From Ovis canadensis (Eukaryota; Chordata; Mammalia; Artiodactyla; Bovidae): a DNA stretch of 64,000 bases. A program made the position numbers and the translations under genes. Where the stretch lies: the NCBI RefSeq assembly GCF_042477335.2, contig NC_091260.1:58243501-58307500 (forward strand), read 5' to 3'. Each line of letters opens with the position of its first letter. The stretch's first letter is position 1. The notes below the pieces were generated by a model, which made no database searches, had not been told where the DNA came from, and was given only the letters and a program-made list of their open reading frames with translations. Positions 10,412 through 21,990 of the stretch are shown here, in pieces.

Positions 10412-10681
10412 TGTTGTTGTTCAGTCTCTCAGTCATGTCTGACTCTTGGCAACCCAATGGGCTGCAACACACCAGGATTCCTTGTCCTTCACCTTCTCCC
10501 AGAGCTTGCTCAAACTCATACCCATTAAATCAGTGATGCCATCCAACCATTTTGTCCTCTATTGCCCCCTTCTCCTCCTGCCTTCAATCTTTCCAGCATC
10601 AAGGTCTTTTCTAATGAGTCAGGTTTTGCATCAGGTGGCCAAAGAACTGGAGCTTCAGCTTCAGCATAAGTCCTTCCAATC
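10412..10681 (-). mobile_element. BovB LINE 3' end
   Basis: The terminal ~270 bases are read on the minus strand. The tail side at 10411-10421 shows ttgttgttgtt (aac-type tail) rather than the usual actga repeat, so the tail resembles that of a Bov-tA. Confidence 0.85.
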
Positions 10682-11093
10682 AGAAGATTCTTAATTGTTT
10701 ATTAATTGCATGTACACAATATATTATAGCTACATATAGATATATAGGTAGGTACACACACTATATACATAATGTATTTAATGACGACACAAATACAGTT
10801 TATGTGTAGTTGGACTGTCTTGTCTCTGGTTAAAATTATTTCTTTCTTTCCTAAGTGGATAATGTCTGTAATCAATTATTGCTAACTATAATATTAATTG
10901 AGCACTTCTAGAAAGGTAAGTGTTTTTTATTAATTAATGGTTTCATTGGGAATTATAAGCATATACTTATATAGAGTATAAGTATTTCCTTACATGAGTC
11001 TTGGCCATTTTTATCCTTTATGACTTTTCACTTTAATACTCTTTCAAAGTTTGATTTTGTGCGAATGGATATTTAAAAATAGCCTTATATATC
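10682..11093. other. TA-rich stretch with TATA-type simple sequence
   Basis: It holds a degenerate ta/ca microsatellite at about 10715-10775 and nothing else recognised. Confidence 0.5.
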
Positions 11094-11294
11094 AGACTTC
11101 CCTTGTGGCTCAGATGGTGAAGAATCTGCCGGCAATGAGGGGGACTTGGGTTCAGTCCCTGGATTGGGAAGATCCCCTGGAGAAGAGAAAGGCTACTCAC
11201 ACCAATAATCTGGTCTGGAGATTTCTGTGGACTGTGTATAGTCCATGAGGTCGCAAAAAGTCGGACATGACTGAGCAACTTTTACTTTCACTTT
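11094..11294 (+). mobile_element. Bov-tA SINE
   Basis: Complete tRNA-Glu head (11094-11165) and body, ending with the tttactttcacttt tail. About 10-15% diverged from neighbours by eye. Confidence 0.88.
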
Positions 11295-12448
11295 ATTTTC
11301 ATACACATTTAAAATGAAAGAATGGTTTATTTTGACAGTTGGTATAAACCACTGAGACATCATTTAAATAACCATGAAATCCTGTCTCTTTATTAAGGAG
11401 TTAGTCATTCCTGCCAATATGATTATTCCATATTGATTCAATACAGGAGTCCTTTCCATAAAGCCTATATTTCAGAACTTCTGATGGATTTGGAAGATCA
11501 TAGAGAGGTGCATTATATTTACAAATAGATTATATTTCATTATTTTGTATAAGTGATTTTAAATAGTTATGTATCTCTTACAGAAAATAATTATATTGTA
11601 AACATATGTAGTCAAAATCACAAGTCCTTATGAATTATTCAATAATAGTGCTTACTATTTTTGAACACCAAAAAAATAATTTCCCTTTGGTTACTTAAAT
11701 AAAAAACGAGGAAATGCATTTCCTTCAAACTTCCTGAATTATTTCATTTTAGGTTAAGAACCAGCATGATGGGGTTTATCCCCAAAGGTACTCAGTGGAA
11801 AAGCTATAAGCCATGGAAAATGGGGCTTAAATTCAAAGTGCCATCTCAGAAAGCAAAATAAAAATAGATTTTCAGTCTGTCCCAAACACAAACAGTAATG
11901 CCATAAAATATGAAATATTGGGAGTATGGTATTTCTATCTTTAATTTTTATTTTGGAGTATTTTTCAGATCTTCCCCTATGCTAGAAAACAACCTTTATG
12001 CTGTGAAAGTCATCCACTTCTTTTAGAGGACCTAGAAACATGGATGAAGTCTCAAAATGTGTTAATGAACATATGTGGTGATTTTGAAGACTCGAATACA
12101 TTGCTGCAAATTATATTACAAAAAAATTAAATGACAAATAATTAGATATTATAATTTTCATGTAGCTCTCATCTGCAGGCCACACTCCTATATGTAGCCA
12201 AATCAAATTGTCTGCTAATCAATCCCTTAAGAAAACCATCCCCCTTGTCTCATTGCTTCCTTAAAAACTATTTTTAAACATGCATATGGTGCTGTATGAT
12301 TTTTCCATTAACAAATATCAATAAACAGTCATATTGCAAACTCTTCAAAGCAATATTGCAGAGTTTAAAAAGTTTCACTCTATGATAATCACATGTCAAG
12401 AGTAACAGCAACTCTAACATTGTTTATTGCAACTAAGTTTCTAATATT
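11295..12448. other. 1.15 kb AT-rich, nothing recognised
   Basis: No open frame of note, and no repeat or RNA pattern I can name. Confidence 0.5.
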
Positions 12449-12552
12449 AGAGAAGGGAATGGCAAACCACTTCAGCATTGTTGTCTTGAGAAACTCATGA
12501 ATAGTATGCACAGGCAAAAAGATATGACCCTGAAAGATAAACTCCCCAGGTT
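12449..12552 (+). mobile_element. BovB LINE (outer copy), 5' UTR piece before inner insertion
   Basis: It matches the BovB 5' UTR block also present at 33967-34075. It breaks at 12552, where an antisense BovB begins, and resumes at 13950. The word cccaggtt is duplicated at 12545-12552 and 13950-13957. Confidence 0.88.
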
Positions 12553-13949
12553 CAGTTCAGTTCAGTCACTCAGTTGTGTCTGACTGTTTGCGACCCCATG
12601 AATCGCAGCACGCCAGGCTGCCCTGTCCATCACCAGCTCCCAAAGTTCACTCACTCACGTCCATTGAGTCAGTGATGCCATCCAGCCATCTCATCCTCTG
12701 TTGTCCTCTTCTCCTCCTGACCCAATCCCTCCCAGCATCAGAGTCTTTTCCAATGAGTTAACTCTTCGCATGAGGTGGCCAAAGTACTGGAATTTCAGCT
12801 TTAACATCATTCCTTCCAAAGAACACCCAGGGCAATTCTCCTTTAGAATGGACTAGTTGGATCTCCTTGCAGTCCAAGGGACTCTCAGGAGTCTTCTCCA
12901 TACCACAGTTCAAAAGCATCAATTCTTTGGCGCTCAGCTTTCTTCACAGTCCAACTCCCACATCCATACATGACTACTGGAAAAACCATAGCCTTGACTA
13001 TATGGACGTCAGTCAGCAAAGTAATGTCTGCTTTTCAATATGCTATCTAGGTTGGTCACAACTTTCCTTTCAAGGAGTAAACACCTTTTAATTTCATGGT
13101 TATAATCACCATCTGCGGTGACTTTGGAGCCCCTAAAAATAAAGTCTGACACTGTTTTTACTTTTTCCCCATCTATATCCCATGAAGTGATGGGACCAGA
13201 TGCCATGATCTTCGTTTTCTGAATGTTGAGCTTTAAGCCAACTTTTTTACTCTCCTCTTTCACTTTCATCACCTTTTAGTTCCTCTTCACTTTCTTCCAT
13301 AAAGTTTGCATTATCTGCATATCTGAGGTTATTGATATTTCTCCTGGCAATCTTGATTCCAGCTTGTGTTTCTTCCAGTCCAGCATTTCTCATGATGTAC
13401 TCTGCATAGAAGTTAAATAAGCAGGGTGACAATATACAGCCTTGGCGTACTCCTTTTCCTGTTTGGAACCAGTCTGTTGTTCCATGTCCTGTTCTAACTG
13501 TTGCTTCCTGACATGCATACAGATTTCTCAAGAGGCAGGTTAGGTGGTCTGGTATTCCCACCTCTTTCAGAATTTTCCACAGTTTATTGTGATCGACACA
13601 GTCAAAGGCTTTGGCATTGTCAATAAAGCAGAAATAGATGTTTTTCTGGAACTCTCTTGCTTTTTCCATGATCTAGCAGATGTTGGCAATTTGATCTCTG
13701 GTTCCTCTGCCTTTTCTAAAACCAGCTTGAACACCTGGAAGTTCATGGTTCTCGTTTTGCTGAAGCCTGGCTTGGAGAATTTTGAGCATTACTTTACTAA
13801 CATGTGAGATGAGGCAATTGTGTGGTAGTTTGAGCGTTCTTTGGCATTGCCTTTCTTTGGGATTGGAATGAAAACTGACCTTTTCCAGTCCTGTGGCCAC
13901 TGCTGAGTTTTCCAAATTTGCTGCTATATTGAGTGCAGCACTTTCACTT
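12553..13949 (-). mobile_element. BovB LINE (inner copy), RT domain to 3' end, inserted in another BovB
   Basis: It is read on the minus strand from the linker before the reverse transcriptase (about 13947) to the actga tail at 12553. The RT finger/palm block (about 13440-13670) is open for 140 codons but the catalytic YxDD is YADN (13310-13321). It is 5'-truncated inside the polyprotein. The 8-bp duplication cccaggtt marks insertion into the outer copy, so it is the younger of the two. Confidence 0.92.
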
Positions 13950-14033
13950 CCCAGGTTGGTAGGTAACAAATATGTTACTGGAGAAGAGTGGAGAAATACC
14001 TCCAGAAATAATGAAGAGAGGGAGCCAAAGCAA

Positions 14034-14037
14034 AGGA

Positions 14038-14069
<32 letters not shown>
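14034..14069 (+). repeat. (CAAAA)n microsatellite in BovB 5' UTR
   Basis: About six caaaa units have expanded at a spot where other copies have only one or two (compare 34141-34155). Confidence 0.9.
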
Positions 14070-15355
14070 CTGATGATGGAAGTAAAGTTCGATGCTGTAA
14101 AGAACAATATTGCATAGGAACCTGGAATGTTAGATCATGAATCAAGGTAAATCAGTAGTGATCAAAGAGGAGATGGCAAGAGTGAAAATAAACATTTTAG
14201 GAATCAGTGAAATGATTGGAATGGAAGGGAATGGGCAAATGTAACTCAGATGATCATTATATCTACTACTGTGGGCAAGAATCCTGTAGAAGAAATAGAG
14301 TAGCCCTCATAGTCAACAAAAGACTCCAAAATGCAGTGCTTGGTTGCAATCTCAAAAAAGACAGAATGATCTCTTTTCCTTTCCAAAGAAAACCATTCAA
14401 TATCAGCATAATCCAAGTCTACACACCAACTGCTGATGCCAAAGAAGCTCAAGTTGAATGGTTTTGTGAAGACCTACAAGACCTTCTATACCTAACACCA
14501 ATAAAAGAAGCCTATTTCATCATAGGGGACTGGAATATAGGAAGTCAAGGAAGTCTAGGAAGCTACCTAGAGTAACAGGCAAATTTGGCTTTAGAGAACA
14601 AAATGAATCAGGGCAAAGTCTAACAGAATTTTGCCAAGTGAACACACTGGTCATGGCAAACACCCTCTTCCAACAAGACAAGAGAAGACTTTACACATGA
14701 AAATCACCAGATGGTCAATACTGAAATCAGATTGATTTTATTCTTTGCAGCATAAGATGGAGAAGCTCTATAAAGTCAGCAAAAACAAGACTGGGAGCTG
14801 ACTGTGCTTCAGATCATGAACTCCTTATTGCCAAATTCAGGATTAAATTGAAGAAAATAGGAAAACCACTAGATCCTTCAGATATGACCTAAATTAAATC
14901 CTTTATGATTATATGGTGGAAGTGACAAATAGACTCAAGGGATTTGATCTGATGGCTAGAGTGCTTATAGAACTATAGACAGGTGTTTTTAACATCATGC
15001 AGGAGGCAGTGATCAAAACCATCCCCAAGAAGAAGAAATGCAAAAAGCCAAAATGGTGGTCTGAGGAAGCCTTACAAATAGCTGAGGAAAGAAGAGAGGC
15101 AAAAGACAAAGGAGAAAAGGAAAGATATATCCATCTGAATGCAGAGTTTCAGAGAATAATAAGGAGAGATAAGAAAACCTTCTTAAGAGATCAGTGCAAA
15201 GATATAGAGGAAAACATAGAATGAGAAAGACTAGAGATCTCTTCAAAAATTAGAGATAACAAGGGAACATTTTATGCAAAGACAGGCACAATAAAAGACA
15301 GAAATGATATGGATTTAACAGAAGCAGTAGATATTAAGAGGTGGCAAGAATTCAC

Positions 15356-15385
15356 AAAACAATAACAACAACAACAACAACAACC
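15356..15385 (+). repeat. (CAA)n microsatellite at a BovB deletion joint
   Basis: About eight caa units sit exactly where the outer BovB loses its RT N-terminal half, so it is filler or expansion at the breakpoint. Confidence 0.9.
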
Positions 15386-16491
15386 ACAAAAAATGGACAT
15401 AGAAAAACAGACTGGTTCCAAATTGGGAAAAGAGTATTCAAAACTGATTATTGTCACTTTGCTTATTTAAATTATAGGCAGAGTACATCATGCAAAATGC
15501 TGGACTATATGAAGCACAAGCTAGAATCAAGAGTATCAGGAGAAATATCAATAACCTGAGAAACCCAGAAGACACCACCCTTATGGCAGAAAGTGAAGAG
15601 GAACTAAAAAGCCTCTTGGTGAAAGTGAAAGAGAAGAGTGAAAAAGTTGTCTTAAAATTCAGCATTTAAAAAATGAAGATCATGGCATCTAGTCTCATCA
15701 CTTCATGACAAACAGATGGGAAAAAAATGGAAACAGTGACAGACTTTGTTTTCTTGGACTCCAAAATCACCTCAAATGATGATGGAAACCATGAAATTAA
15801 AAGATACTTTCTCCTTGAAAGAAAAGCTATGACCAACCTAGACAGCATATTGAAAAGCAGAGACATTACTTTGCTGACAAAGGTCTGCTTAGTCAAAGCT
15901 ATGATTTTTCCAGTAGTCATGTATTGGTGTGAGAGTTGGAACATAAAGAAAGCTGAGCACAAAAGAATTGATGTTTTTGAACTGTGGTGTTGAATAAGAT
16001 TCTTGAGAGTCCCTTGGACTGCAAGGAGATCAAACCAATCAATCTTAAAGGAAATCACTCCTGAATATTCATTGCAAGGACTGATGTTGAAGCTGAAGTT
16101 CCAATACTTTGGTCACCTGATGTGAAGAACTGACTCATTGGAAAATAAAGTGATGCTGGAAAAGATTGAGGACAGGAGGAGAAGGTGATGACAGAGGATA
16201 AGATGGTTGGATGGCATCCCTGACACAATGGACATGAGTTTGAGCAAGCTCTGGGAGTTGGTGATGGACAGGGAGGCCTGCCATGCTGCAGTCCATGGGT
16301 TCACAAAGAGTCAGACATGACTGACCGAACTGAACTGAATTTTGTAATAAAAATTTTCTAAAGTTTCATTATATAAAATAGGCCAAGATAAAGAATGAGA
16401 GACTTTAAATCACCCAGACAGCTAGTTTCAATATTTCCAACATGAAGGTAAGTTACTGTAAGAGCTCTTATAAACATCTCAGGTGTTTAAA

Positions 16492-16701
16492 TCTAGCAGA
16501 GTGGCTCAGTGGTAAAGAATTTGCCTGCCAAAGCAGGAGATGCTGGAGACATGAACTTTATCCCTGTGTCAGGAAGATTCTTTGGAGGAGGAAATGGCAA
16601 CCCACTCCAGTTCTTGCTTGGAAAATTCCATTGGCAGGGGAGCTTAGTGGGGTACAGAACATGGGATCATAAACAGTTGAACGTGACTGAGTATGCACAC
16701 A
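16492..16701 (+). mobile_element. Bov-tA SINE
   Basis: tRNA head from 16492, with the body broken by several small indels. It ends in a gtatgcacacat tail variant. Confidence 0.82.
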
Positions 16702-16821
16702 TACTCGGATTACAAATGCTATAAATGGCAAATATATGCCAATAGATAAAATTAACATAAAGATGTACCCTAGTTTTGGATTGGAATCCAAGAGTTCAAA
16801 CTGCAAAATTGGTTCTAAAGA

Positions 16822-17005
16822 ATGAGTAAATCTGCCTGTCAATACCTTATTTGCTGATTTGATTCCTGGGTGGGGAAGATCCCTTGGAGGAGGGCGTGGC
16901 CACCCACTCCAATATTCATGCCTGGAGAATCCTATGGACATAGAAGCCTGGTGGGCTACATTCCATAGGGTTGCACAGAGTCACTCATGAACTAGCATGC
17001 ATGCA
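16822..17005 (+). mobile_element. Bov-tA SINE, degraded head
   Basis: The head is barely readable (16822-16860), and the body from 16861 is regular to the tail at 17005. Confidence 0.75.
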
Positions 17006-17591
17006 CTGAGAAGGATTAGCCAACTGGAGTAAGCAAGGCATAGTGGCAAAGTTAAGAATTTTTATTTAACCCTGATAGCAATTGGGTTCAATTATAAGTG
17101 TTTAAAACAGAGAAAGTAACTAGATAATATATTTGTTTTGTGAAGATCACTTTGTCTTTCCTGTGGAACAGATAGGCTTGAATAGAACCAGAATTAATTT
17201 GAAAAAACTACTAATGTATTGATGGGAGGTTCTTAATAGGTTAAATGACCAAGGCAACAGTGGAAATGTAGATTTAGATGGCATGTAGGAATAAATTAAT
17301 TAAGATTCAGTCACACTTCACTTCAGCCATAATTTAGATATAAACGTTGAAAAAAACAATCTTTTTAAGAACACAAATTTCAGAAAAAAGGCTGTCTAGA
17401 TATAAAATTTGGGAATGATTTGTATTTCATTCAAGTTGGAAGTTACACAATGATTTTGATAGCATAAGGAGAATGAGAGGAGTGGAAAGATAGGGTAGTA
17501 AAGAGGACAGTGGCAGAAGAGAAAGGGGGTGAGAAAGAGGAATTAACTCTAAATTTCAGCTTCTATGTGTGTTTGTTTCATTAAAGGAATT
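17006..17591. other. Anonymous, possibly an ancient repeat
   Basis: The stretch 17140-17300 has the feel of an old mammalian interspersed repeat (gatcacttt start, purine-rich middle), but I cannot assign a family. A purine-rich run lies at 17490-17545. Confidence 0.35.
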
Positions 17592-17797
17592 ATGTGTATG
17601 CTCAGTTGTTGTGTTCAATTCTGTGACGGCATGAACTGTAGCACACCAGGCTCCTCTTTCCATGGGATTCTCCAGGCAAGAATACTAGAATGGCTTGCCA
17701 TTTCCTTCTCCAGAGCATCTTCCTGACCCGGGGACTGAAGCGCTGTCTCCTGCATTAGCAGGTGGATTCTTTAGCTCTGAGCCACCAGAGAAACCCT
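17592..17797 (-). mobile_element. Bov-tA SINE
   Basis: Complete on the minus strand, with the tRNA head at about 17740-17797. Confidence 0.88.
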
Positions 17798-19790
17798 TAA
17801 AGAAAATGAGACCCAGTTAAAGGCATATATTCTCAAACTGCAATATAAAACAAAACCCAACTATACTGTTTACAAATGACAGAGATGAATGTGTGACAGA
17901 GAGCATAGATAACCATAAAAGGTACACATGAGGAAAAAAGATGTGTCAATATTGATGTAAGTTCAGTAATATAAAAGGGGAAAAATAAGTATGTTAGAAG
18001 AGATGGGGATATTTAAATTTACAAAAGAGATATTAAAAAAATGTAAGCATTTATTAGGAATAAAACAATATCAATATTTAGTGAGAGAATATAACTTAAA
18101 TGCTTTTAAATATACATTATACATGTTATATATTATGTGATAATTAACTAGATGGGTGGAACCCTATCAAAATGCATACGTATGCAATATTATTTACATG
18201 TACATTTAAAACATCTTATGATTTTATTTGCTTACTATACATCATTAAAGCTGCAAAAGGTTAGAGAATCTTTATAATAGAAGTAAACATACTAATGACG
18301 TCTATCTTCAAGTTTTGACAAATATATTACAATACAGTCTTGTGTCTTTCATAATTTCTATATTAAATATAAAATTTATTTCCAGATATTAATTTCTGAT
18401 AAAATTTTCTATTGCTAGCAAAACTTTCCATGTGTAGGCTTTCTGTTCACTATAATTTGATTTTCAACCTGGTAATAAATCAGCAAAAATAAAAGCAGAA
18501 CATAAGGAAAAAATATCAAATATATGAAACACAAAAGGAAAATATAAGTCGAAAGACCAAAAACAGTAAAATAGGAGAGTAGAGTATATAAAAATAATTT
18601 CCATAATGAAGAAGAGAGATTAACAAATAATTGTTAGGGTATAATTAATAGACTTTTTTACATTTTATTTCAACTAATAAGATATACTCATCATTATAAA
18701 GTGGAAACATAAAGCATGAGGTTCATAGATTAAGCAATGTGTTCAATTAAAACATAATTGATTTTTCACGAGTGTTGGTTACTATTCTTTCATCTTTGTC
18801 ATCATTATAGAAATATATTCATTTTTAAAATTTTGCTTCTATGATTATTTATTAATGGAATAAAATTTCATGTATTTATTAAATTATTTATTACATAAAT
18901 TACGTCTTCTATTTTGTTCATTTTAATCTTCATAATTAATCTGAAATAGTTATTAAATTATTCATAATTTGTTTAAAATTATTTTCTGTTTTGGTATTTT
19001 GATAGCATTTTTAGTACAGAAGCTATGAAATGTGTTCATTTATAAATCTTCAATTAAATGCACATACATTTTAAAACATTCTTATGTTAAGATAATATGT
19101 TCACCCACATTTTCTAATATTTTTCTTTTGCTCTCTAAAGTTAATATTTTAAATTTGATGTGTCTGTATAACAACTCACTGAAAAGTCCAACATTTTTTT
19201 ATTTAACACAATATGTTCCTTTTGTTTTACTCAAATTACTGGTCAATCTGCTAATTTTAAGAGAAGAAAATACCCTTTAAAATTGTAAGTTTAAAAGAAT
19301 ATTTAAGCTCATTATTTCTTGTCTATGTTATTTTCATATATTTATCTTACAGTAGGATTTTAGAAAATCTCTGCTTATAGAGATTATGAAGGAAGATAAA
19401 ATATTTTAAAATTTAATTGCAAAAATAAAAAAGTTGATAACAGTTATTTTTCATAGTCAATTCATTGTAAACATCTGTAGTATAATCTCTATATAGAATT
19501 AAAATCAATATACTGACATTGATCTTTTCTAGTTCCAATAATAGTTCTTTATTTTTGTTATGATTTTCTCAGCTTTTGAACTGTTTCCTCTAAATAATTG
19601 CAAAGCTTTATGCAAAGCATGTAGCAATCTATTTTCTAGGTGTTCCCTCCTAAGAACAATTCTGAGAAAGGGGTTTAATTTGAAATTCACAGCAAATTCT
19701 GAGATCTGTAGGAAATAACTTAGTTTAGATACAAATAAATTAATTGAATCTGTCGTCTCTGTAAGTTTCAGGGACTGTAGTCTAGTTTCA
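17798..19790. other. 2 kb strongly AT-rich, no element recognised
   Basis: No SINE, LINE or LTR landmark and no credible exon. The largest plus-strand frame (19032-19280) has hydrophobic, A/T-codon composition with no family likeness. This is one of the longest repeat-poor stretches here. Confidence 0.5.
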
Positions 19791-19965
19791 TTCAGTTCAG
19801 TTCAGTCGCTTAGTCGTGTTCAAACTCTTTGTGACCCCATGGACTGCAGTGCGCCAGGATTCCCTGTCCATCACCAACTCCTGGAGCTTGCTCAAATTCT
19901 ATGATGCCATCCAACTATCTCATCCTCTGTCATCCCCTTCTCCTCCCAACTTCAGTCTTTCCCAG
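19791..19965 (-). mobile_element. BovB LINE 3' end joined to an inverted BovB piece
   Basis: An actga tail at 19791 and the terminal ~170 bases on the minus strand. At about 19965 it switches directly to plus-strand BovB endonuclease sequence. Confidence 0.88.
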
Positions 19966-20111
19966 GGGACTGGAATGCATAAGTAGGAAGTAAAGAAATA
20001 CCTAGAGTAACAGGCAAATTTGGCCTTGGAGTACAGAATGAAGCAGGGCAAAGGCTAACAGAGTTTTGTCAAGAGAACACACTGGTCATAGCAAATACCT
20101 TTTTCCAACAA
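19966..20111 (+). mobile_element. BovB endonuclease fragment, inverted relative to its neighbour
   Basis: It matches the gggactggaatgc to ccaacaa segment of the endonuclease (compare 14527-14680). With 19791-19965 it forms a tail-plus-inverted-fragment arrangement like a twin-priming product with a large loss between parts. Confidence 0.85.
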
Positions 20112-20262
20112 GCTGCATTATGAACATCTGTAATTTTAGTCATTGTATACAATAAATTGAACTTTCTGGATTAACATTGCCTCAGCCACTATGTCTTTTG
20201 CTCTCACTACATGGAAAGGAAACTCAGTAGGAACAAATTCAGATGTTTTTCTTCCTTATTTC

Positions 20263-20627
20263 TATGTGTGCATGCTCAATCACTGGAGAAGAAAATGTCA
20301 ACCCACTGCAATATTCTTGCCTAGAAAATCCCATGGACAGGGGAGCCTGGTGAGCTGCTGTCGATAGGGTAGCACAGAGTCAGACATGACTGAAGCAACT
20401 TAGCAGCAGCAGCATGCTCAGTCACTCAGTTATCTCCAGCTCTTTGTGACCCATGGACTGCAGCCTGCCAGATTCCAGATTCCTCTGTTCATGGGATTCT
20501 CCAGGCTAGAATACTGGAGTGGGTTTACATTTTCTACTCTGGGAGATCTTTCCAACCCAAGGATCAAATCACATCTCTATTTGTCTCCTGCACTGGATTC
20601 TTTACCACTGAGTCACCTGGGAAGGCT
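20263..20627 (-). mobile_element. Bov-tA SINE, split by Bov-A2
   Basis: The tail lies at 20263-20284, and the body and tRNA head at 20427-20627. The interruption is the Bov-A2 described separately. Confidence 0.85.
20285..20411 (+). mobile_element. Bov-A SINE (single monomer) inside Bov-tA, 15-bp target duplication
   Basis: One Bov-A monomer with an AGC tail. Its flanks gcatgctcaatcact (20270-20284) and gcatgctcagtcact (20412-20426) match at 14 of 15, showing insertion into the tail of an existing Bov-tA. Confidence 0.9.
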
Positions 20628-20723
20628 CCTCATTTCTATATATAGCCATTTACTGAGATTAAAAAAAAAAAATTGTTATCTTGATTGTCTGCTTAAATTG
20701 ATGTCATTTTATGGCAGTTTGGG

Positions 20724-20942
20724 GCTTCTCTGGTGGCTCAGATGGTAAATAATCCTCATCCAGTGCAGGAGATCCAAGTTCGATCCCTGAGTCAGGAAGA
20801 TCCTCTGGAGAAGGGAATGGCAATCCACTTCAGTATTCTTGCCTGGAGAATTCCATGGACAGAAGAACCTTGTGGGCTTCAGTCCATGGTGTCACAAAGA
20901 GTCAGACATGACTGAATGCTTATATAACAACAAAACAACAAT
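20724..20942 (+). mobile_element. Bov-tA SINE with aac tail
   Basis: Complete head and body, with an A/C-rich tail (aacaacaaaacaacaa) at 20926-20942. Confidence 0.88.
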
Positions 20943-20949
20943 GGCTACT

Positions 20950-21407
20950 TAGGACAGTTTTAGGTTCATGGCAAAATTTAGAAGTATAGAGATTTCCCAT
21001 AAGCTCCCTACCCCCACACAGAGGGCAAAGTCTCCCTATCAACACCTCACACTAGAGTGGTAAATTTGTCACAACTGACAAACTGACACTGACCTATCAC
21101 TCAACATCCTTTGTTTACATTGCAGTTTATTTTGGCATTGTAAATGCTATGGATTTTGACAAATATATAATGATACATATACATCATTGTGGTATCATAC
21201 AGAATAGTTTTATTGTCCTAAAAAATGCTTTGTGCACAAACTATTCATTTTTTCTTCCCCCACAGTCCCTGGCAAGCATTAAACTTTCACTGTCTCCATA
21301 GTTTTGCCTTTCCCAGAATATTATGTAGTTGAAACAATACATAAAGTATTCTTTCCAGACTGACTTCTCTGAGTTAGAATTATGCATTCAAGTTTTCCCC
21401 ATGTCTT
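20950..21407 (-). mobile_element. Ancient L1M 3' region, part 1 of a nest
   Basis: Diverged old mammalian L1 end (block ggttttgacaaat-like at about 21153, tccatagttttgcctt at about 21296). It resumes at 21991 after two younger L1 insertions. Confidence 0.65.
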
Positions 21408-21437
21408 TTTTTTTTTGTCAGTTTGATTCAATTTATT
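21408..21437 (-). mobile_element. Intermediate-age L1, A-tail side, part 1
   Basis: A T run (A tail on the minus strand) and the first bases of an L1 3' UTR, cut at 21437 by a ruminant L1 tail and continuing at 21576. Confidence 0.6.
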
Positions 21438-21575
21438 TTTAAAAATTTTTTTATTTATTTTTACTTTATTTTACTTTACAATTCTGTATTGGTTTTGCCA
21501 TACATTGACATGAATCCACCACGGTTGTACATGCGTTCCCAAACATGAACCCCCCTCCCACCTCCCTCCCCATTT
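21438..21575 (-). mobile_element. Ruminant L1 3' UTR, youngest layer of the nest
   Basis: Same polypyrimidine landmark as 731-963 and 52940-53045. The word aatttatt flanks it at 21430-21437 and 21576-21583 (8 bases, weak because the area is AT-rich). Confidence 0.75.
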
Positions 21576-21990
21576 AATTTATTGGGGTATTCTTGCTTCA
21601 CAGTGTTGTGCTAGTTTCTGCTGTATAATGAAGTGAATCAGCATGTATTTCAATTCCATCTAGGTCACCAAAGGGTGCAAAGTTCCTTGTGCTATACAGG
21701 AGGCTCTAACTAGACCTATTTCATACATACCAGAGTGTATATGTCAATCTCAATGTCTCAATTCATCCCACCCTCCCTCCCCCTCCTTGGTGACTGTACA
21801 TTTGTTTTCTACATCTGTGTTTCTATTTCTGCTTTGCAAGTAGGTTCAGATGTACCACTTCTCTAGATTCCACCTATATGCATCAATATATGATATTTGC
21901 TTTTCTCTTTCTGACTTACTTCACTCTGTGTGATAGTCTCTAGGTCAATCTGAATCTCTACAAGTGGCCCAATTTTGTTGCCTTTTAATT
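21576..21990 (-). mobile_element. Intermediate-age L1 3' region, part 2
   Basis: The block from aatttattggggtat through the ttcatcccaccctccct landmark (about 21762) to about 21990. It parallels 22371-22830 of the next L1. 3' UTR and the ORF2 end only. Confidence 0.75.

Larger units (their letters stand above)
13950..16338 (+). mobile_element. BovB LINE (outer copy), main part with RT core deleted
   Basis: It continues from 12552 through the 5' UTR (13950-14150), endonuclease (14150-14830) and linker (14990-15355). At 15356-15385 a CAA run replaces the N-terminal half of the reverse transcriptase. The frame resumes at about 15393 in the block before the catalytic motif, which reads NPED instead of YADD (15562-15573). 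The C-terminal region and actga tail end at 16338. The endonuclease Ser-Asp-His is intact at 14809-14817. Multiple stops make it dead. Confidence 0.92.

Noticed and set aside
11094..11165. tRNA gene (and other Bov-tA or CHR heads)
   Set aside because: Box-like words exist, but the heads cannot fold as tRNAs and are followed by SINE bodies. They are tRNA-derived SINE promoters.
14034..14069. A-rich CAAAA run as the tail of a retroposon
   Set aside because: It lies inside continuous BovB 5' UTR sequence, so it is a microsatellite expansion and not an element end.
19032..19280. 82-codon hydrophobic frame
   Set aside because: A/T-rich codons produce hydrophobic residues by chance, and there is no signal of a real protein.
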